Part shown: piece after piece, positions 8,157 through 17,678 of the stretch
How positions within the stretch are numbered: the stretch's first letter is position 1
Layout: the number at the start of each line of letters is the position of its first letter
Assembly: GCF_023913735.1 (NCBI RefSeq)
Contig: NZ_JAMXBH010000002.1
Location: forward strand, 237,627-301,626
Origin: Pseudarthrobacter raffinosi
Lineage (GTDB): Bacteria > Actinomycetota > Actinomycetes > Actinomycetales > Micrococcaceae
Direction: 5' to 3'
Length of the DNA: 64,000 nucleotides
The notes under the pieces: generated by a model
What the model was told of the DNA's origin: nothing
Seen by the model: the letters and a program-made list of their open reading frames with translations, nothing else
Databases searched by the model: none
Program-made: the position numbers and the translations under genes

Positions 8157-11100
8157 ATGCGCCGGATAGTCGCGGCAAGCCTAAGGTTCAGATCGATCAT
8201 CATCGCGATGGCGGCGGCGCTGCTGATGGTAGGCGGCGCCCAGCTCAGCAGTGCCTCGGTGGACGTGTTCCCTGAATTCGCGCCGCCGAAAGTGGAGGTC
8301 CAGACAGCCTGCCTGGGACTTACCGCCGCTGAGGTGGAAGAACTCGTTTCGGTTCCCATGGAAGAAGCCTTCAACGGCATCGACGGCCTCCACCACATGC
8401 GGTCCAAGTCGGTACCGCAGCTGTCCTCGATTGTGATGGAATTCGAGAACGGCACGGATCTGCTCACTGCCCGACAGTTGGTGTCCGAGCGGATGGCGAC
8501 GGTCATTCCGACGCTGCCCACCTGGGCGGCGCCGCCGATCATGCTGCAGCCCCTGTCCTCCACCAGCCGGGTCATGAAGATCGGGCTGTCCTCGGACACC
8601 CGGTCCCTGATCGAGATGTCAATGATTTCCTACTGGAACATCAGGGCCCATCTGCTCCGCGTTCCCGGCGTGGCAAACGTGGCAATCTGGGGCGAACGTC
8701 TCCAGATGCTTCAAGTCCAGGCTGACCCGGCCAAGCTGGCCGCAAACAAGGTCAGCCTGGAAACCGTCATGAGCACCACCGCCAATGCCCTCGACGCCGG
8801 CCTGCTCCAGTATTCCACCGGTGCCGTGATCGGCACCGGAGGTTCCCTGGACACACCCAGCCAGACAATTGGGGTCAGGCACGTCCAACCCATCACCACA
8901 CCTGCGGACCTCGCGAAGGTGGCACTGGAGGATCGTGAGGGGCAGCCCCCGCTCCAGCTGGGCGACGTGGCCAATGTGGTGGAGGACCACCAGCAGCTGA
9001 TCGGTGACGCCGTCATTAACGGCGGACCGGGTCTGATGCTGATCGTGGAAAAACTGCCTTGGGGCAACACCCTCGAAGTGACAAAGGGGGTGGAAGAGGC
9101 CATGAAACAACTCGAGCCCGGCCTGACCGGAATCGCTGTGGACACGGCCATCTTCCGGCCTGCAACCTTCATTGAGGAATCCCTCGACAACCTGGGCGTA
9201 GCCCTGCTGCTCGGATGCCTGCTGGTCATCCTGGTATTGAGTGTCTTCCTCTTCCAGTGGCGGACGGCATTGGTCAGCGTCCTGGCCATCCCGTTGTCAC
9301 TGGTGGCGGCGGCCCTCGTGTTGTATTGGACCGGCGGCACGATCAATACCATGGTGCTTGCGGGGTTGGTGATTGCCGTCGGGGTGGTGGTGGACGATGC
9401 CATCATCGACGTCGAGAACATCGTCAGACGGCTCCGGCACCACCGGGCCAGTGGCGCCACCGGAAGCACCGCCAGGGTGGTGGTCAACGCCTCGCTTGAG
9501 GTCCGCGGACCGATTGTGTACGCCACGCTGATCATCGTCGCCGCCACGGTTCCGATCTTCTTCCTGGACGGGCTGACAGGGGCGTTTTTCCGGCCGCTGG
9601 CCACCTCCTACACGCTCGCGGTGATCGCGTCCATGGTCGTGGCGCTGACCGTCACGCCGGCAATGGCGTACATCGTCCTGCGAAATGCCAAACTGGAGGA
9701 CCGGGATCCGCCCGTGGTCAGGGTCCTGAAGCGCTGGTACGCCAACGCGCTCCGGCCCATTGTCCGCCGTCCTGTCCCCGGCTACCTGACACTGGCCGCC
9801 GTCGGGATGGTCGGCATTGTGGCGGCGCCGCTGCTGGGCCAATCGTTGCTCCCGGAATTCAAGGAGCGTGATTTCCTGATGCACTGGCTCACGCAGCCGG
9901 GCACGTCAAACGCCGAGGAAGTCCGCGTCAGTGAGCTGGCCTGCAGGGAACTCATGACGATCCCCGGCGTGAACAACTGTGGGGCCCACACCGGACAGGC
10001 ATTCAATGCCGATGAGGTGGTGGGCGTCTACTTCGGTGAGAACTGGATCAGCGTCGACCCCGGGGTGGATTATGACCAAACCCTGGCAGCAGTGGCGGCG
10101 GTCGTGGACGGCTATCCCGGAATCCAACGGGACGTGCAGACGTACCTCAAGGAACGCATTCGCGAGGTACTCACCGGAACCGGTTACGCCGTCGTCGTCC
10201 GTGTGTACGGCGACGACCTTGCGACGCTGCGCCAGGAGGCTGACAAGATCAAAACCATTCTGGGCGGCATTGACGGAGCCATCGGCGCGAAGGTTGCCCT
10301 CCAGGCCAACATTCCGCAGATCGATGTGGAAGTGAACCTGGAAGCGGCGAACCGCTACGGGCTGAAGCCGGGCGATGTGCGGCGTGCCGCGGCGACCTTC
10401 GTTGCCGGTGAAGAGGTAGGCGACATTTACCGGGACGGGAAGGCCTACGACGTCCAGGTGTGGAGCCCGCCGGAGGCCCGGACGAGTGTCACGAACATTG
10501 AGAACCTTCCCCTCGATACGCCGAGCGGGGTCAAGATCCGGATGGCTGATGTCGCCACGATTTCGGTCAAGCCCACGCCCAACGTCATTGAGCGTTCGGA
10601 GGGATCCAGGCGCATCGACGTCAGTGCCAACGTCAAGGAAGGTGATCTGGCGAAGGTCGTGGAGAAGCTCAATTCCGATATGGAATCTGTTCAGTTCCCG
10701 GTGGGCTACAGCGCGGTTGTCCTCGGCGAATACGCCGAACGCCAGGCCGCATCCCAACGTCTGCTGCTCTACTCCATTGGCGCGGTCATCGTCGTCTTCC
10801 TTCTACTGCAGGCTGCTTTCAAGAGTTGGCGGCTGGCCACCCTGGCCATCCTGACCCTGCCGGTGGCTCTCGTGGGCGGAGTGATCGCCGCACACCTCAG
10901 CGGCGGAATCCTGTCCCTCGGTTCGCTGGTTGGCTTCCTGACGCTCATGGGGCTCGCGGCACGCAATGGCATCCTGCTCATCAACCACTGCCAGCATCTG
11001 GAGCAGTTCGAGGGCATGGCCTTCGGACCCGCGCTGGTGCTTCGGGGGGCTGCAGAGCGGTTGTCGCCGATCCTTATGACCACGCTGGCCACTGCCCTGG

Positions 11101-11300
11101 CCTTGGTTCCGCTCGTGGTAATGGGTAACATCCCGGGCCACGAGATCGAACATCCCATGGCGGTGGTGATCCTAGGCGGGCTGGTCACGTCGACGATGGT
11201 CAACCTGTTCATCGTCCCGTCGCTGTACCTGCGTTTCGCCAAAGGCGTCCGCGGCCGCCGGCACGGGGCACACGAGCTGGAACCCGCGCCTGCGGTCTAG
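8157..11300 (+). CDS. RND-superfamily efflux permease, CusA/CzcA-like, intact TM4 relay (paralog 2)
   Basis: A 1047-residue permease starting 1 nt after the lipoprotein stop. It shares layout and many segments with paralog 1: VDVFPEFAPPKVEVQT, RSKSVPQLSSIVMEF, TSRVMKIGL, GLKPGDVRRAAATF. The TM4 motif is complete: Asp413-Asp414, Asp418 and Glu420-Asn421, with AARNGILL in TM10, so this subunit should conduct protons. Tandem unequal paralogs suggest a mixed trimer, as in MdtB/MdtC, but that is inference. No three-Met copper site was recognised. Translation is probably coupled to the lipoprotein. Confidence 0.88.
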   Translation: MRRIVAASLRFRSIIIAMAAALLMVGGAQLSSASVDVFPEFAPPKVEVQTACLGLTAAEVEELVSVPMEEAFNGIDGLHHMRSKSVPQLSSIVMEFENGTDLLTARQLVSERMATVIPTLPTWAAPPIMLQPLSSTSRVMKIGLSSDTRSLIEMSMISYWNIRAHLLRVPGVANVAIWGERLQMLQVQADPAKLAANKVSLETVMSTTANALDAGLLQYSTGAVIGTGGSLDTPSQTIGVRHVQPITTPADLAKVALEDREGQPPLQLGDVANVVEDHQQLIGDAVINGGPGLMLIVEKLPWGNTLEVTKGVEEAMKQLEPGLTGIAVDTAIFRPATFIEESLDNLGVALLLGCLLVILVLSVFLFQWRTALVSVLAIPLSLVAAALVLYWTGGTINTMVLAGLVIAVGVVVDDAIIDVENIVRRLRHHRASGATGSTARVVVNASLEVRGPIVYATLIIVAATVPIFFLDGLTGAFFRPLATSYTLAVIASMVVALTVTPAMAYIVLRNAKLEDRDPPVVRVLKRWYANALRPIVRRPVPGYLTLAAVGMVGIVAAPLLGQSLLPEFKERDFLMHWLTQPGTSNAEEVRVSELACRELMTIPGVNNCGAHTGQAFNADEVVGVYFGENWISVDPGVDYDQTLAAVAAVVDGYPGIQRDVQTYLKERIREVLTGTGYAVVVRVYGDDLATLRQEADKIKTILGGIDGAIGAKVALQANIPQIDVEVNLEAANRYGLKPGDVRRAAATFVAGEEVGDIYRDGKAYDVQVWSPPEARTSVTNIENLPLDTPSGVKIRMADVATISVKPTPNVIERSEGSRRIDVSANVKEGDLAKVVEKLNSDMESVQFPVGYSAVVLGEYAERQAASQRLLLYSIGAVIVVFLLLQAAFKSWRLATLAILTLPVALVGGVIAAHLSGGILSLGSLVGFLTLMGLAARNGILLINHCQHLEQFEGMAFGPALVLRGAAERLSPILMTTLATALALVPLVVMGNIPGHEIEHPMAVVILGGLVTSTMVNLFIVPSLYLRFAKGVRGRRHGAHELEPAPAV

Positions 11301-11331
11301 CAGATCCCCACGAGTATGAAAGGCACGTGAG

Positions 11332-12234
11332 ATGGCTTTTCGAGCACATCGGTTCACGGCATACGGGTCCGCATTGCTGCTGGCCTTCGGATCGCTGACA
11401 GTGGTGTCGGCACCCACAGCGGGTGCCGCGCCGCCGGCCCGGGAACTCTGCGGGCCCGGCTCCGCGATCAACTTTGACCGTTCGGATTTCCAGGCTTCCC
11501 CGCGGATCGATAACAAATGGTTCCCGCTCAAGCCTGGCATGCAGTACACAACGACGGGGACCGTGACCTCCGCCGAAGGGACCAGCACACGCACTGTCGT
11601 CCATACAGTCACCGGGCTGACCAAGGTAATTGACGGCGTCAAGACCCGTGTCCTGTGGGACCGCGACTACTCGGACGGCGAACTGGTGGAATCCGAACTG
11701 GCCTTCTTTGCGCAGACTGGAAAGGGAACGGTCTGGCTATTCGGCGAATATCCGGAGGAATACGAAAACGGCGAGTTCGCTGGTGCGCCCAGCACTTTCA
11801 TCAGCGGGCTTGCCAAGGCCCAGGCCGGCATCGCCATGCAGGCCAGGCCCCGGACCGGCACGCCGGACTATGTCCAGGCCTATGCACCCAAGGTTGACTT
11901 CCTTGACTGCGGGACAGTTTTCAAGAAGCACCAGCGCGTCTGCGTCCCGACTGGCTGCTACGACGATGTACTGGTGATCGATGAATACAACCCGCTGGAA
12001 CCGCCTGAGGCAGGCCACCAGCGGAAGTTCTACTCATCCGGAACAGGGCTAGTGAAAGTCACCGCCGTCGGCGGTCCCGACCAGGAATTCATGGACCTCG
12101 TGAAAGGGAAGAAGCTGGGCGCCGCGCAGTTCGCGGCCGTCAACACCCAAGCGCTGGAACTGGATGAGCGGGCATACTCAGTCAGCAGAAGCGTCTATGC
12201 GAAGACACCGCCGGCTGAACTCGACGGACCCTGA
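11332..12234 (+). CDS. Secreted cysteine-containing protein of unknown function, last gene of RND operon
   Basis: A 300-residue protein with a Sec-type signal peptide (basic start, hydrophobic core, cleavage probably after AGAA near residues 33-35) and no lipobox. The mature part begins with CGPG and an NFDRSDF / NKWFPLKPGM motif. It carries three clustered cysteines (in DCGTVF, RVCVPTGC) that could form disulfides outside the membrane. I recognise the NKWFPLKPG pattern from uncharacterised secreted proteins and cannot name a function. It starts 31 bp after paralog 2, with a GAAAGG-type ribosome site, so it is probably co-transcribed and may be an extracellular partner or binding protein. It ends at a terminator shared with glpK. 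Confidence 0.7.
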   Translation: MAFRAHRFTAYGSALLLAFGSLTVVSAPTAGAAPPARELCGPGSAINFDRSDFQASPRIDNKWFPLKPGMQYTTTGTVTSAEGTSTRTVVHTVTGLTKVIDGVKTRVLWDRDYSDGELVESELAFFAQTGKGTVWLFGEYPEEYENGEFAGAPSTFISGLAKAQAGIAMQARPRTGTPDYVQAYAPKVDFLDCGTVFKKHQRVCVPTGCYDDVLVIDEYNPLEPPEAGHQRKFYSSGTGLVKVTAVGGPDQEFMDLVKGKKLGAAQFAAVNTQALELDERAYSVSRSVYAKTPPAELDGP

Positions 12235-12285
12235 CCACCGTGCTGGCGAGGGTTGGTGACCGGGGGTCCTGACCCGCACAAGACC

Positions 12286-12318
12286 AGGGAGGGCGGCACT
12301 CCTCGGGCCGCCCTCCCT
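12286..12318. terminator. Bidirectional terminator between RND operon and glpK
   Basis: A 12-bp perfect stem AGGGAGGGCGGC / GCCGCCCTCCCT with a 9-nt loop lies between two convergent genes. A GTTCGTT tail follows on the plus strand. Confidence 0.75.
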
Positions 12319-12350
12319 GTTCGTTGCTGTCCGGAGACGGTTCGGAGTGC

Positions 12351-13865
12351 CTAGCGGACGTCCTCGTCGACCCAATCCATGGACTTCGTCACGGCCTTCC
12401 TCCACAGGCGCAGCTGCCGGTCCTGCTCGGCCTGGTCCAGTTTCGGTTCCCACCTCTTGTCCTCGGACCAGTTGGACGAGAGTTCGCCGAGGTCCTTCCA
12501 GAAGCCGACGGCGAGGCCGGCTGCGTAGGCGGCGCCCAGTGCGGTGGTTTCCACTACCTTCGGCCGGATCACCGGAACGCCCAGGATGTCCGCCTGGAAC
12601 TGCATCAGCGCGTCGTTGGCAACCATGCCGCCGTCGACCTTCAGTTCAGTGAGCGGAACGCCGGAATCCGCGTTGACCGCGTCCAGCACCTCGCGGGTCT
12701 GGAAGGCTGTGGCCTCCAGCGCCGCCCGGGCGATGTGGTTCTTGTTGACGAACCGGGTCAGGCCCACGATGGCGCCGCGGGCATCCGAACGCCAGTACGG
12801 GGCGAAGAGCCCCGAGAAGGCCGGAACGATGTAGACGCCGCCGTTGTCCTCAACGGCCGCCGCCAGCGTTTCCACCTCCGGCGCGCTGCTGATCATGCCC
12901 AAATTGTCCCGGAGCCACTGAATCAGGGAACCGGTGACCGCGATGGAGCCTTCCAGCGCATAGTGCGTTGGGGCATCGCCGAGCTTGTACCCGACCGTGG
13001 TGAGCAGACCGTTCTTCGAGTGAACAATCTCCTCGCCGGTATTGAAGATCAGGAAGCAGCCGGTGCCGTACGTGTTCTTGGCTTCACCAGCCTCGAACGC
13101 CGCCTGCCCGAACGTGGCGGCCTGCTGGTCACCCAGGATGCCTGAAACCGGAACTTCGCGCAGCAGCTGAGAGGTGTGCACGGTGCCGTAGACCTCCGAG
13201 GAGGACTTGATGGCCGGCATCATGCTCAGCGGCACTCCGAAGATGCCCAGGATCTCCTCGTCCCAGGTCAGGGTCTCCAGGTCCATGAACAACGTGCGGG
13301 AGGCGTTGGTGACGTCCGTGACGTGCACGCCGCCGTCCACCCCGCCCGTCAGGTTCCAGAGGACCCAGGCGTCGGTGTTGCCGAAGACGAGGTCGCCGGC
13401 TTCCGCTTTGGCCCGGGCGCCGTCAACGTTGTCCAGGATCCACTTGATCTTTGTCCCTGAGAAATACGTGGCCAGCGGCAGCCCCACCTTCTGCTTGAAC
13501 CGCTCCGGGCCGCCGTCCTTGGCCAGCTCATCCACGATGTCCTGGGTCCGTGTGTCCTGCCAGACAATCGCGTTATAGACGGCCTCGCCGGTGGTCTTGT
13601 CCCAGACAACCGCTGTCTCGCGCTGGTTGGTAATTCCGACGGCGGCAATATCGTGCCGGGTCAGGTTCGCCTTGGAGAGGGCGGACGCGATCACTTCGCG
13701 GGTGTTGTTCCAGATCTCAGCAGGGTTGTGCTCCACCCAGCCCGCCTGCGGGAAGATCTGCTCGTGCTCCATCTGGCCCGAGGAAACGATGTTGCCGCTG
13801 TGGTCAAAGATGATGGCGCGGGAGCTGGTGGTGCCCTGGTCAATGGCGATGACGTATTGGTTCAT
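12351..13865 (-). CDS. glpK: Glycerol kinase
   Basis: Converts glycerol and ATP to sn-glycerol 3-phosphate. The FGGY-kinase layout is clear: N-terminal phosphate-binding [11 protein letters not shown] (8-18), the [11 protein letters not shown] and NAIVWQDTR substrate loops, and in the C-terminal domain [25 protein letters not shown] and [15 protein letters not shown]. The 504 residues are typical. It is the last gene of glpD-glpF-glpK on the minus strand, 45 bp after glpF, so uptake and phosphorylation are expressed together. Confidence 0.97.
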   Translation of the reverse strand: MNQYVIAIDQGTTSSRAIIFDHSGNIVSSGQMEHEQIFPQAGWVEHNPAEIWNNTREVIASALSKANLTRHDIAAVGITNQRETAVVWDKTTGEAVYNAIVWQDTRTQDIVDELAKDGGPERFKQKVGLPLATYFSGTKIKWILDNVDGARAKAEAGDLVFGNTDAWVLWNLTGGVDGGVHVTDVTNASRTLFMDLETLTWDEEILGIFGVPLSMMPAIKSSSEVYGTVHTSQLLREVPVSGILGDQQAATFGQAAFEAGEAKNTYGTGCFLIFNTGEEIVHSKNGLLTTVGYKLGDAPTHYALEGSIAVTGSLIQWLRDNLGMISSAPEVETLAAAVEDNGGVYIVPAFSGLFAPYWRSDARGAIVGLTRFVNKNHIARAALEATAFQTREVLDAVNADSGVPLTELKVDGGMVANDALMQFQADILGVPVIRPKVVETTALGAAYAAGLAVGFWKDLGELSSNWSEDKRWEPKLDQAEQDRQLRLWRKAVTKSMDWVDEDVR

Positions 13866-13910
13866 GGTGACGTCCTTGTCTGTATTTTTGTGTGTGTTTG
13901 AAAATGGTTA

Positions 13911-14666
13911 CTAGCCGGCGACGGCAGGCATGATCGCGGGAACCCAGAACGCCACCAGGCCGGCAAGGCTACCGCCGACCAATGGCCCTACGACGGGGAT
14001 CCAGGAGTAGGCCCAGTCACTGGAACCCTTGCCCTTGATGGGCAGGATGGCGTGGGCGATGCGGGGCCCGAGGTCGCGGGCCGGATTAATGGCATAACCC
14101 GTGGGTCCACCCAGGGATACGCCGATGCCCACCACGAGCAGTGCCACCGCCAGCGGCCCCAGGCCCGAGGGCGTCCCGCCGAACGTCAGGATAACGAATA
14201 CAAGGACAAACGTGCCGATGATCTCCGTGATCAGGTTCCAGGGCGTGGAGCGGATGGCCGGACCGGTGGAAAACGTCGCCAGCTTGTTGGCTTCCACGGG
14301 TTCGGCATCGAAGTGCTGCTTGTATGCGACCCAGCAAAGGACAGCACCCAGGAAGGCGCCGAGCAGTTCGCCACCGAAGTAGGTGAACGTGGACGCGACA
14401 TCCACCGGGACGTCCGGAGCATACTCCTTGCCGCCCTTAACCAGTAGGCCCAGCGTGACGGCCGGATTGAGGTGGGCGCCGGATTTGGCGGCAACGAAAA
14501 CACCCGCGAAGACGGCGATCCCCCACCCCCAGGTCACCATCAGGAACCCGCCGCTGTTGCCTTTTGTGCCCTTCAGGGCAACGTTGGCCACGACGCCGCA
14601 ACCCAGCAGGGTGAGCATCGCCGTTCCGAAGACTTCGGAAAGAAAAACAATTCCAAGAGACATCAT
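13911..14666 (-). CDS. glpF: MIP-family glycerol uptake facilitator
   Basis: A 251-residue six-helix aquaglyceroporin in the cytoplasmic membrane. Both half-helix NPA motifs are present: SGAHLNPAVTLG in the first repeat, and INPARDLGPR in the second, whose Asp after the second motif is typical of glycerol facilitators rather than water channels. The start may be either of two adjacent Met codons; the first is used. It lies between glpD and glpK, consistent with glycerol entry feeding the kinase. Confidence 0.95.
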   Translation of the reverse strand: MMSLGIVFLSEVFGTAMLTLLGCGVVANVALKGTKGNSGGFLMVTWGWGIAVFAGVFVAAKSGAHLNPAVTLGLLVKGGKEYAPDVPVDVASTFTYFGGELLGAFLGAVLCWVAYKQHFDAEPVEANKLATFSTGPAIRSTPWNLITEIIGTFVLVFVILTFGGTPSGLGPLAVALLVVGIGVSLGGPTGYAINPARDLGPRIAHAILPIKGKGSSDWAYSWIPVVGPLVGGSLAGLVAFWVPAIMPAVAG

Positions 14667-14690
14667 TGACTCCTCTATTTTCTATTGTGC

Positions 14691-14713
14691 GGTCCTTCGC
14701 GGGTTGAAGGACC
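14691..14713 (-). promoter_or_regulatory. Intercistronic hairpin between glpD and glpF
   Basis: GGTCCTTC / GAAGGACC form a perfect 8-bp stem with a 7-nt loop in the 91-bp gap. No T-run follows on the minus strand, so it is more likely an mRNA-stability or partial-termination element than a full terminator. Confidence 0.45.
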
Positions 14714-14757
14714 GTTGAACCGGAGCGCTTTGACGCCCCGGCTGCAGCCTGGTCTGC

Positions 14758-16572
14758 CTAGGCGACCAGGCTGTGGATCTGTACGCGGTGGAATCGCTCC
14801 AGTACTTCCCGCGCATGCTTGATCTCGTCGGTCTTGGCTGTGGCATCCCAGCCCAGCGGGGCGGACAGGACGTCCGCAACCTCGACAAGAAGTTCTCCGG
14901 TGACAAGTCCACGGAAGGCGAGCGACGTACGCCTGATCAGGACATCGATGAGGTGCCCGATCTGCTCGTTCCGGGCCATAAACTCCAGCTCACGGACGCT
15001 GAGTTCACGGGTGGAACGGAGCAACCTGTCCGGGCCGGCATCAAGGTAGCGGATCACGTCGTCAGCCCTCGTGCCGTAGCGGGTCAGCAGGACGGCGGAG
15101 CGGTCCGCGTCCCGGCCGGCACCCATATGAGCCTTGATCCATTTCTGGACTCCGGCGTCATCCTCGGGGAAGCCGGCGCCGCCTCCGATGGCGAGTTTCG
15201 CCGTCGAGACCTTCCGTTCCATCCTCAGCTCGGCAAGCACATCATTTGCCATGTGCTCGGCCAGAGCCCGGAAAGTGGTCCACTTACCGCCCACCAGGCT
15301 GAGTACGACGGCGGTTCCTGCGCCGGGTGCCCCGGCAGCCGGGGTGCGCCGTTCAATCCGGTAGTCGCGCGAGACAAACCCCGGCTGGGTGGCGTCGTGG
15401 CGTGGCAGCGGGCGGACACCGGAGAACGTGTAGACGATCTGGTCACGCTGCACGGTGATGTCCGGGAAGACGTGGCCGATCAGGTTGAAGAAGTACTCGA
15501 TCTCCTCATCCGTGCACACTGCGTCCTGCGTCATGTCGGCAAGGACGTCAGTGGTTCCCACCAGGACCCGGTCGCCCATGGGATAGATGAGGACGATCCG
15601 GCCGTCCGTGTGCTCAAAGAAGATCTCCCGGCCTTTGCAGGCCTCGAGCAGGACCGGGTGGTCCAGCACAATGTGCGATCCCTTCGTGCCGCCCATAAAG
15701 GCCGACGCCGCCCCCATGGCTTCGTTGGTCAGGTCCACCCAGGCGCCGGTGGTGTTGACGATGACGTCCGCGGTGAAATCAAACAGCTCGCCAGTCAGTT
15801 CGTCGCGGAGCTGGACCGTGGTGCCGGACTGTGCGGCAGCCCCGCCGAGCGAATGGAGTGCGAGGTAGTTGCTCGCCCGTGCTGTTGAGCTTTCCGGTCC
15901 GCCGCTGCCTTGCCCCGCTTTTTCGCCGTCCTGGAGCACATCGAGCGTAAGGCGCTCGGGGTTGTGGACCGAGGCGTCGAAATAGGTGGCTGCGTATTTG
16001 ATGCCGGGATGCAGCTGCGGCAGCTCGGCGAGGGCACGCTTGCGTCCGCGGAACTGGTGGCGCTGCACGGAGCCGCCGTCCCGGGAGAACGAGTCGTACA
16101 TACTCAGGCCCAGTTTGATCAGGAAGGCGCCGCGCTCTTTGGGCTTGCCCTGCTGCTTGTGCGTGAGGAACCGCAACGGTGCGGACAGGACGCCGGAAAA
16201 AGTGCTGAAGATCGGGATGGTGGTCTGGAGGGGCTTCACATAATGCGGCGCGATCCGCAGGAGGCGGTTGCGTTCCACCACGGATTCGCGGACGAGGCGG
16301 AATTCCCCGTTTTCCAGGTAACGGATGCCGCCGTGAATCATATGGGAGGACGCGCCGCTGGCACCCTGGCAGTAATCGCCACGCTCCACCAGGGCCACGT
16401 CCACTCCCTGCAGGGCGAGGTCCCGGAAGGTTCCCACGCCGTTGATGCCACCGCCGATGATCAACACCTTGGCGTGCGGACGATTCCGCAGACCCTGCAC
16501 CGATACGCGCGGCACGGTGCTGTGGGCGGGCGTGGCTCCGCTGTGGCCGAATGTATGTTTGAGTCCCAACAC
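14758..16572 (-). CDS. glpD: Glycerol-3-phosphate dehydrogenase (FAD)
   Basis: Membrane-associated flavoenzyme oxidising sn-glycerol 3-phosphate to dihydroxyacetone phosphate and passing electrons to quinones. The FAD Rossmann motif VLIIGGGINGVGTFRD lies at about 36-51, followed by the substrate-side SGASSHMIHGGIRYLE and later the GKWTTFRALAEHMA segment of the C-terminal DAO region. At 604 residues it is full length. The GTG start has AAGGAG 3-8 nt upstream. It is the first gene of the glp operon and is divergent from a SorC-type regulator, whose control region carries repeats inside the likely glpD promoter. Confidence 0.95.
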   Translation of the reverse strand: MLGLKHTFGHSGATPAHSTVPRVSVQGLRNRPHAKVLIIGGGINGVGTFRDLALQGVDVALVERGDYCQGASGASSHMIHGGIRYLENGEFRLVRESVVERNRLLRIAPHYVKPLQTTIPIFSTFSGVLSAPLRFLTHKQQGKPKERGAFLIKLGLSMYDSFSRDGGSVQRHQFRGRKRALAELPQLHPGIKYAATYFDASVHNPERLTLDVLQDGEKAGQGSGGPESSTARASNYLALHSLGGAAAQSGTTVQLRDELTGELFDFTADVIVNTTGAWVDLTNEAMGAASAFMGGTKGSHIVLDHPVLLEACKGREIFFEHTDGRIVLIYPMGDRVLVGTTDVLADMTQDAVCTDEEIEYFFNLIGHVFPDITVQRDQIVYTFSGVRPLPRHDATQPGFVSRDYRIERRTPAAGAPGAGTAVVLSLVGGKWTTFRALAEHMANDVLAELRMERKVSTAKLAIGGGAGFPEDDAGVQKWIKAHMGAGRDADRSAVLLTRYGTRADDVIRYLDAGPDRLLRSTRELSVRELEFMARNEQIGHLIDVLIRRTSLAFRGLVTGELLVEVADVLSAPLGWDATAKTDEIKHAREVLERFHRVQIHSLVA

Positions 16573-16631
16573 TGCTCCTTGGGTTTATTGGCGTGCGGGC
16601 ATCCGCCGGATGCACCGTCGTTCTTCAACTA

Positions 16632-16690
16632 TTGTTTGGAGTAATGGAAAATGGAGTCAAGCACTATGCACAAACGTGCAGAATGGAGTC
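16632..16690. promoter_or_regulatory. Divergent control region glpD / SorC-type regulator with AATGGAGTC repeats
   Basis: For glpD (minus) a -35 TTGACT (16660-16655) and a weak -10 AAACAA (16637-16632) are 17 bp apart. AATGGAGTC occurs at 16650-16658 and again at 16682-16690, 32 bp or about three helical turns apart, with a partial TTGGAGT at 16636-16642. The first copy overlaps the -35, so these are candidate binding sites for the adjacent regulator. The second lies just before the regulator start and doubles as its ribosome-binding region. Confidence 0.45.
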
Positions 16691-16693
16691 CGA

Positions 16694-17668
16694 ATGACGC
16701 TCTCCCGGCACTCAGATGCGCTTCGGGCTGCACAGATGTATTACCTCCAGGACCTGACGATGGACGCGATCGCCCGGGAATTGCGGACATCCCGGTCCAC
16801 TGTTTCGAGGCTTCTGTCGGCGGCCAGGGACACTGGACTGGTCCAGATCCAGATCCGCAACCCCCTTGATACGGGCCCCGAACTCGAAAGCATGATCCGG
16901 CGCGAGTACAACGTGGACGTGCACGTTGTTCCGGTGCTGGAGTCCTTGAACGAGGCGGAAACACTGGACCGCGTGGCCATGCAGGCTGCACGCACCATCG
17001 GCCCGCTGGTGGATTCCAATGCGATCATTGGCATCGCGTGGGGTTCCACGCTCAGCGCGGTCAGCAGGCACCTCACCCGCAAGATCACCCATGACACCGT
17101 TGTGGTGCAGCTGAACGGCGCCGGAAACATGCACACCACCGGTATCACCTACGCCAGTGACATCATGCGCCGCTTCGGAAGCGCCTACGGAGCCCGGGTG
17201 GAACAGTTCCCCGTTCCGGCGTTCTTTGACCACGCCGCCACCAAGACCGCCATGTGGAATGAGCGCAGCGTGCAGCGGATCCTGAACCTGCAGGCCAGGA
17301 TGAGCATCGCAGTCTTCGGCGTCGGATCCGTGGACGCGGACTACCCCAGCCACGTCTACGCGGGTGGGTACCTGGACGAAAGCGACCTCAAGGTGCTGGC
17401 CCATTCAGATGTGGTGGGTGACGTCGCCACGGTGTTTTTCCGGCGTGACGGATCCTCTGACGGCATCGTCCTGAACGAACGCTCCACCGGTCCGGCGCTC
17501 TCCCAGCTGCGCCAGGTCCGGCGTCGAATCTGCGTGGTCTCCGGGGCATCGAAGATCAACGGTCTGCGCGGTGCCCTCTCCGCCGGCCTCGCCACCGACC
17601 TGATCTTGGATGAAGCCACCGCGCGCCGCCTGGTGGGCTTTGGCGGTGCCGCCCGGCCCAATGGGTAA
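16694..17668 (+). CDS. SorC/DeoR-type sugar-binding transcriptional regulator, probable glycerol-operon regulator
   Basis: 324 residues. An N-terminal helix-turn-helix (about 8-50: QMYYLQDLTMDAIARELR then TSRSTVSRLL) is followed by a SorC-type effector domain with IGIAWGSTLSAVSRHL, GVGSVDADYPSHVYAGGYL and a C-terminal VSGASKINGLRGALSAG. Such proteins bind sugar phosphates and act as tetrameric repressors or activators. The ATG at 16694 has TGGAG about 7 nt upstream; an in-frame GTG 18 nt earlier is possible. It is divergent from glpD, so glycerol 3-phosphate or a related triose phosphate is the likely effector (inference). Confidence 0.85.
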   Translation: MTLSRHSDALRAAQMYYLQDLTMDAIARELRTSRSTVSRLLSAARDTGLVQIQIRNPLDTGPELESMIRREYNVDVHVVPVLESLNEAETLDRVAMQAARTIGPLVDSNAIIGIAWGSTLSAVSRHLTRKITHDTVVVQLNGAGNMHTTGITYASDIMRRFGSAYGARVEQFPVPAFFDHAATKTAMWNERSVQRILNLQARMSIAVFGVGSVDADYPSHVYAGGYLDESDLKVLAHSDVVGDVATVFFRRDGSSDGIVLNERSTGPALSQLRQVRRRICVVSGASKINGLRGALSAGLATDLILDEATARRLVGFGGAARPNG

Positions 17669-17678
17669 AGTCAATGCT

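Noticed and set aside
4530..12234. RND operon as a mobile island
   Set aside because: Codon usage looks like its neighbours, and no integrase, transposase, tRNA or flanking repeat was seen. Acquisition by transfer cannot be excluded but is not supported here.
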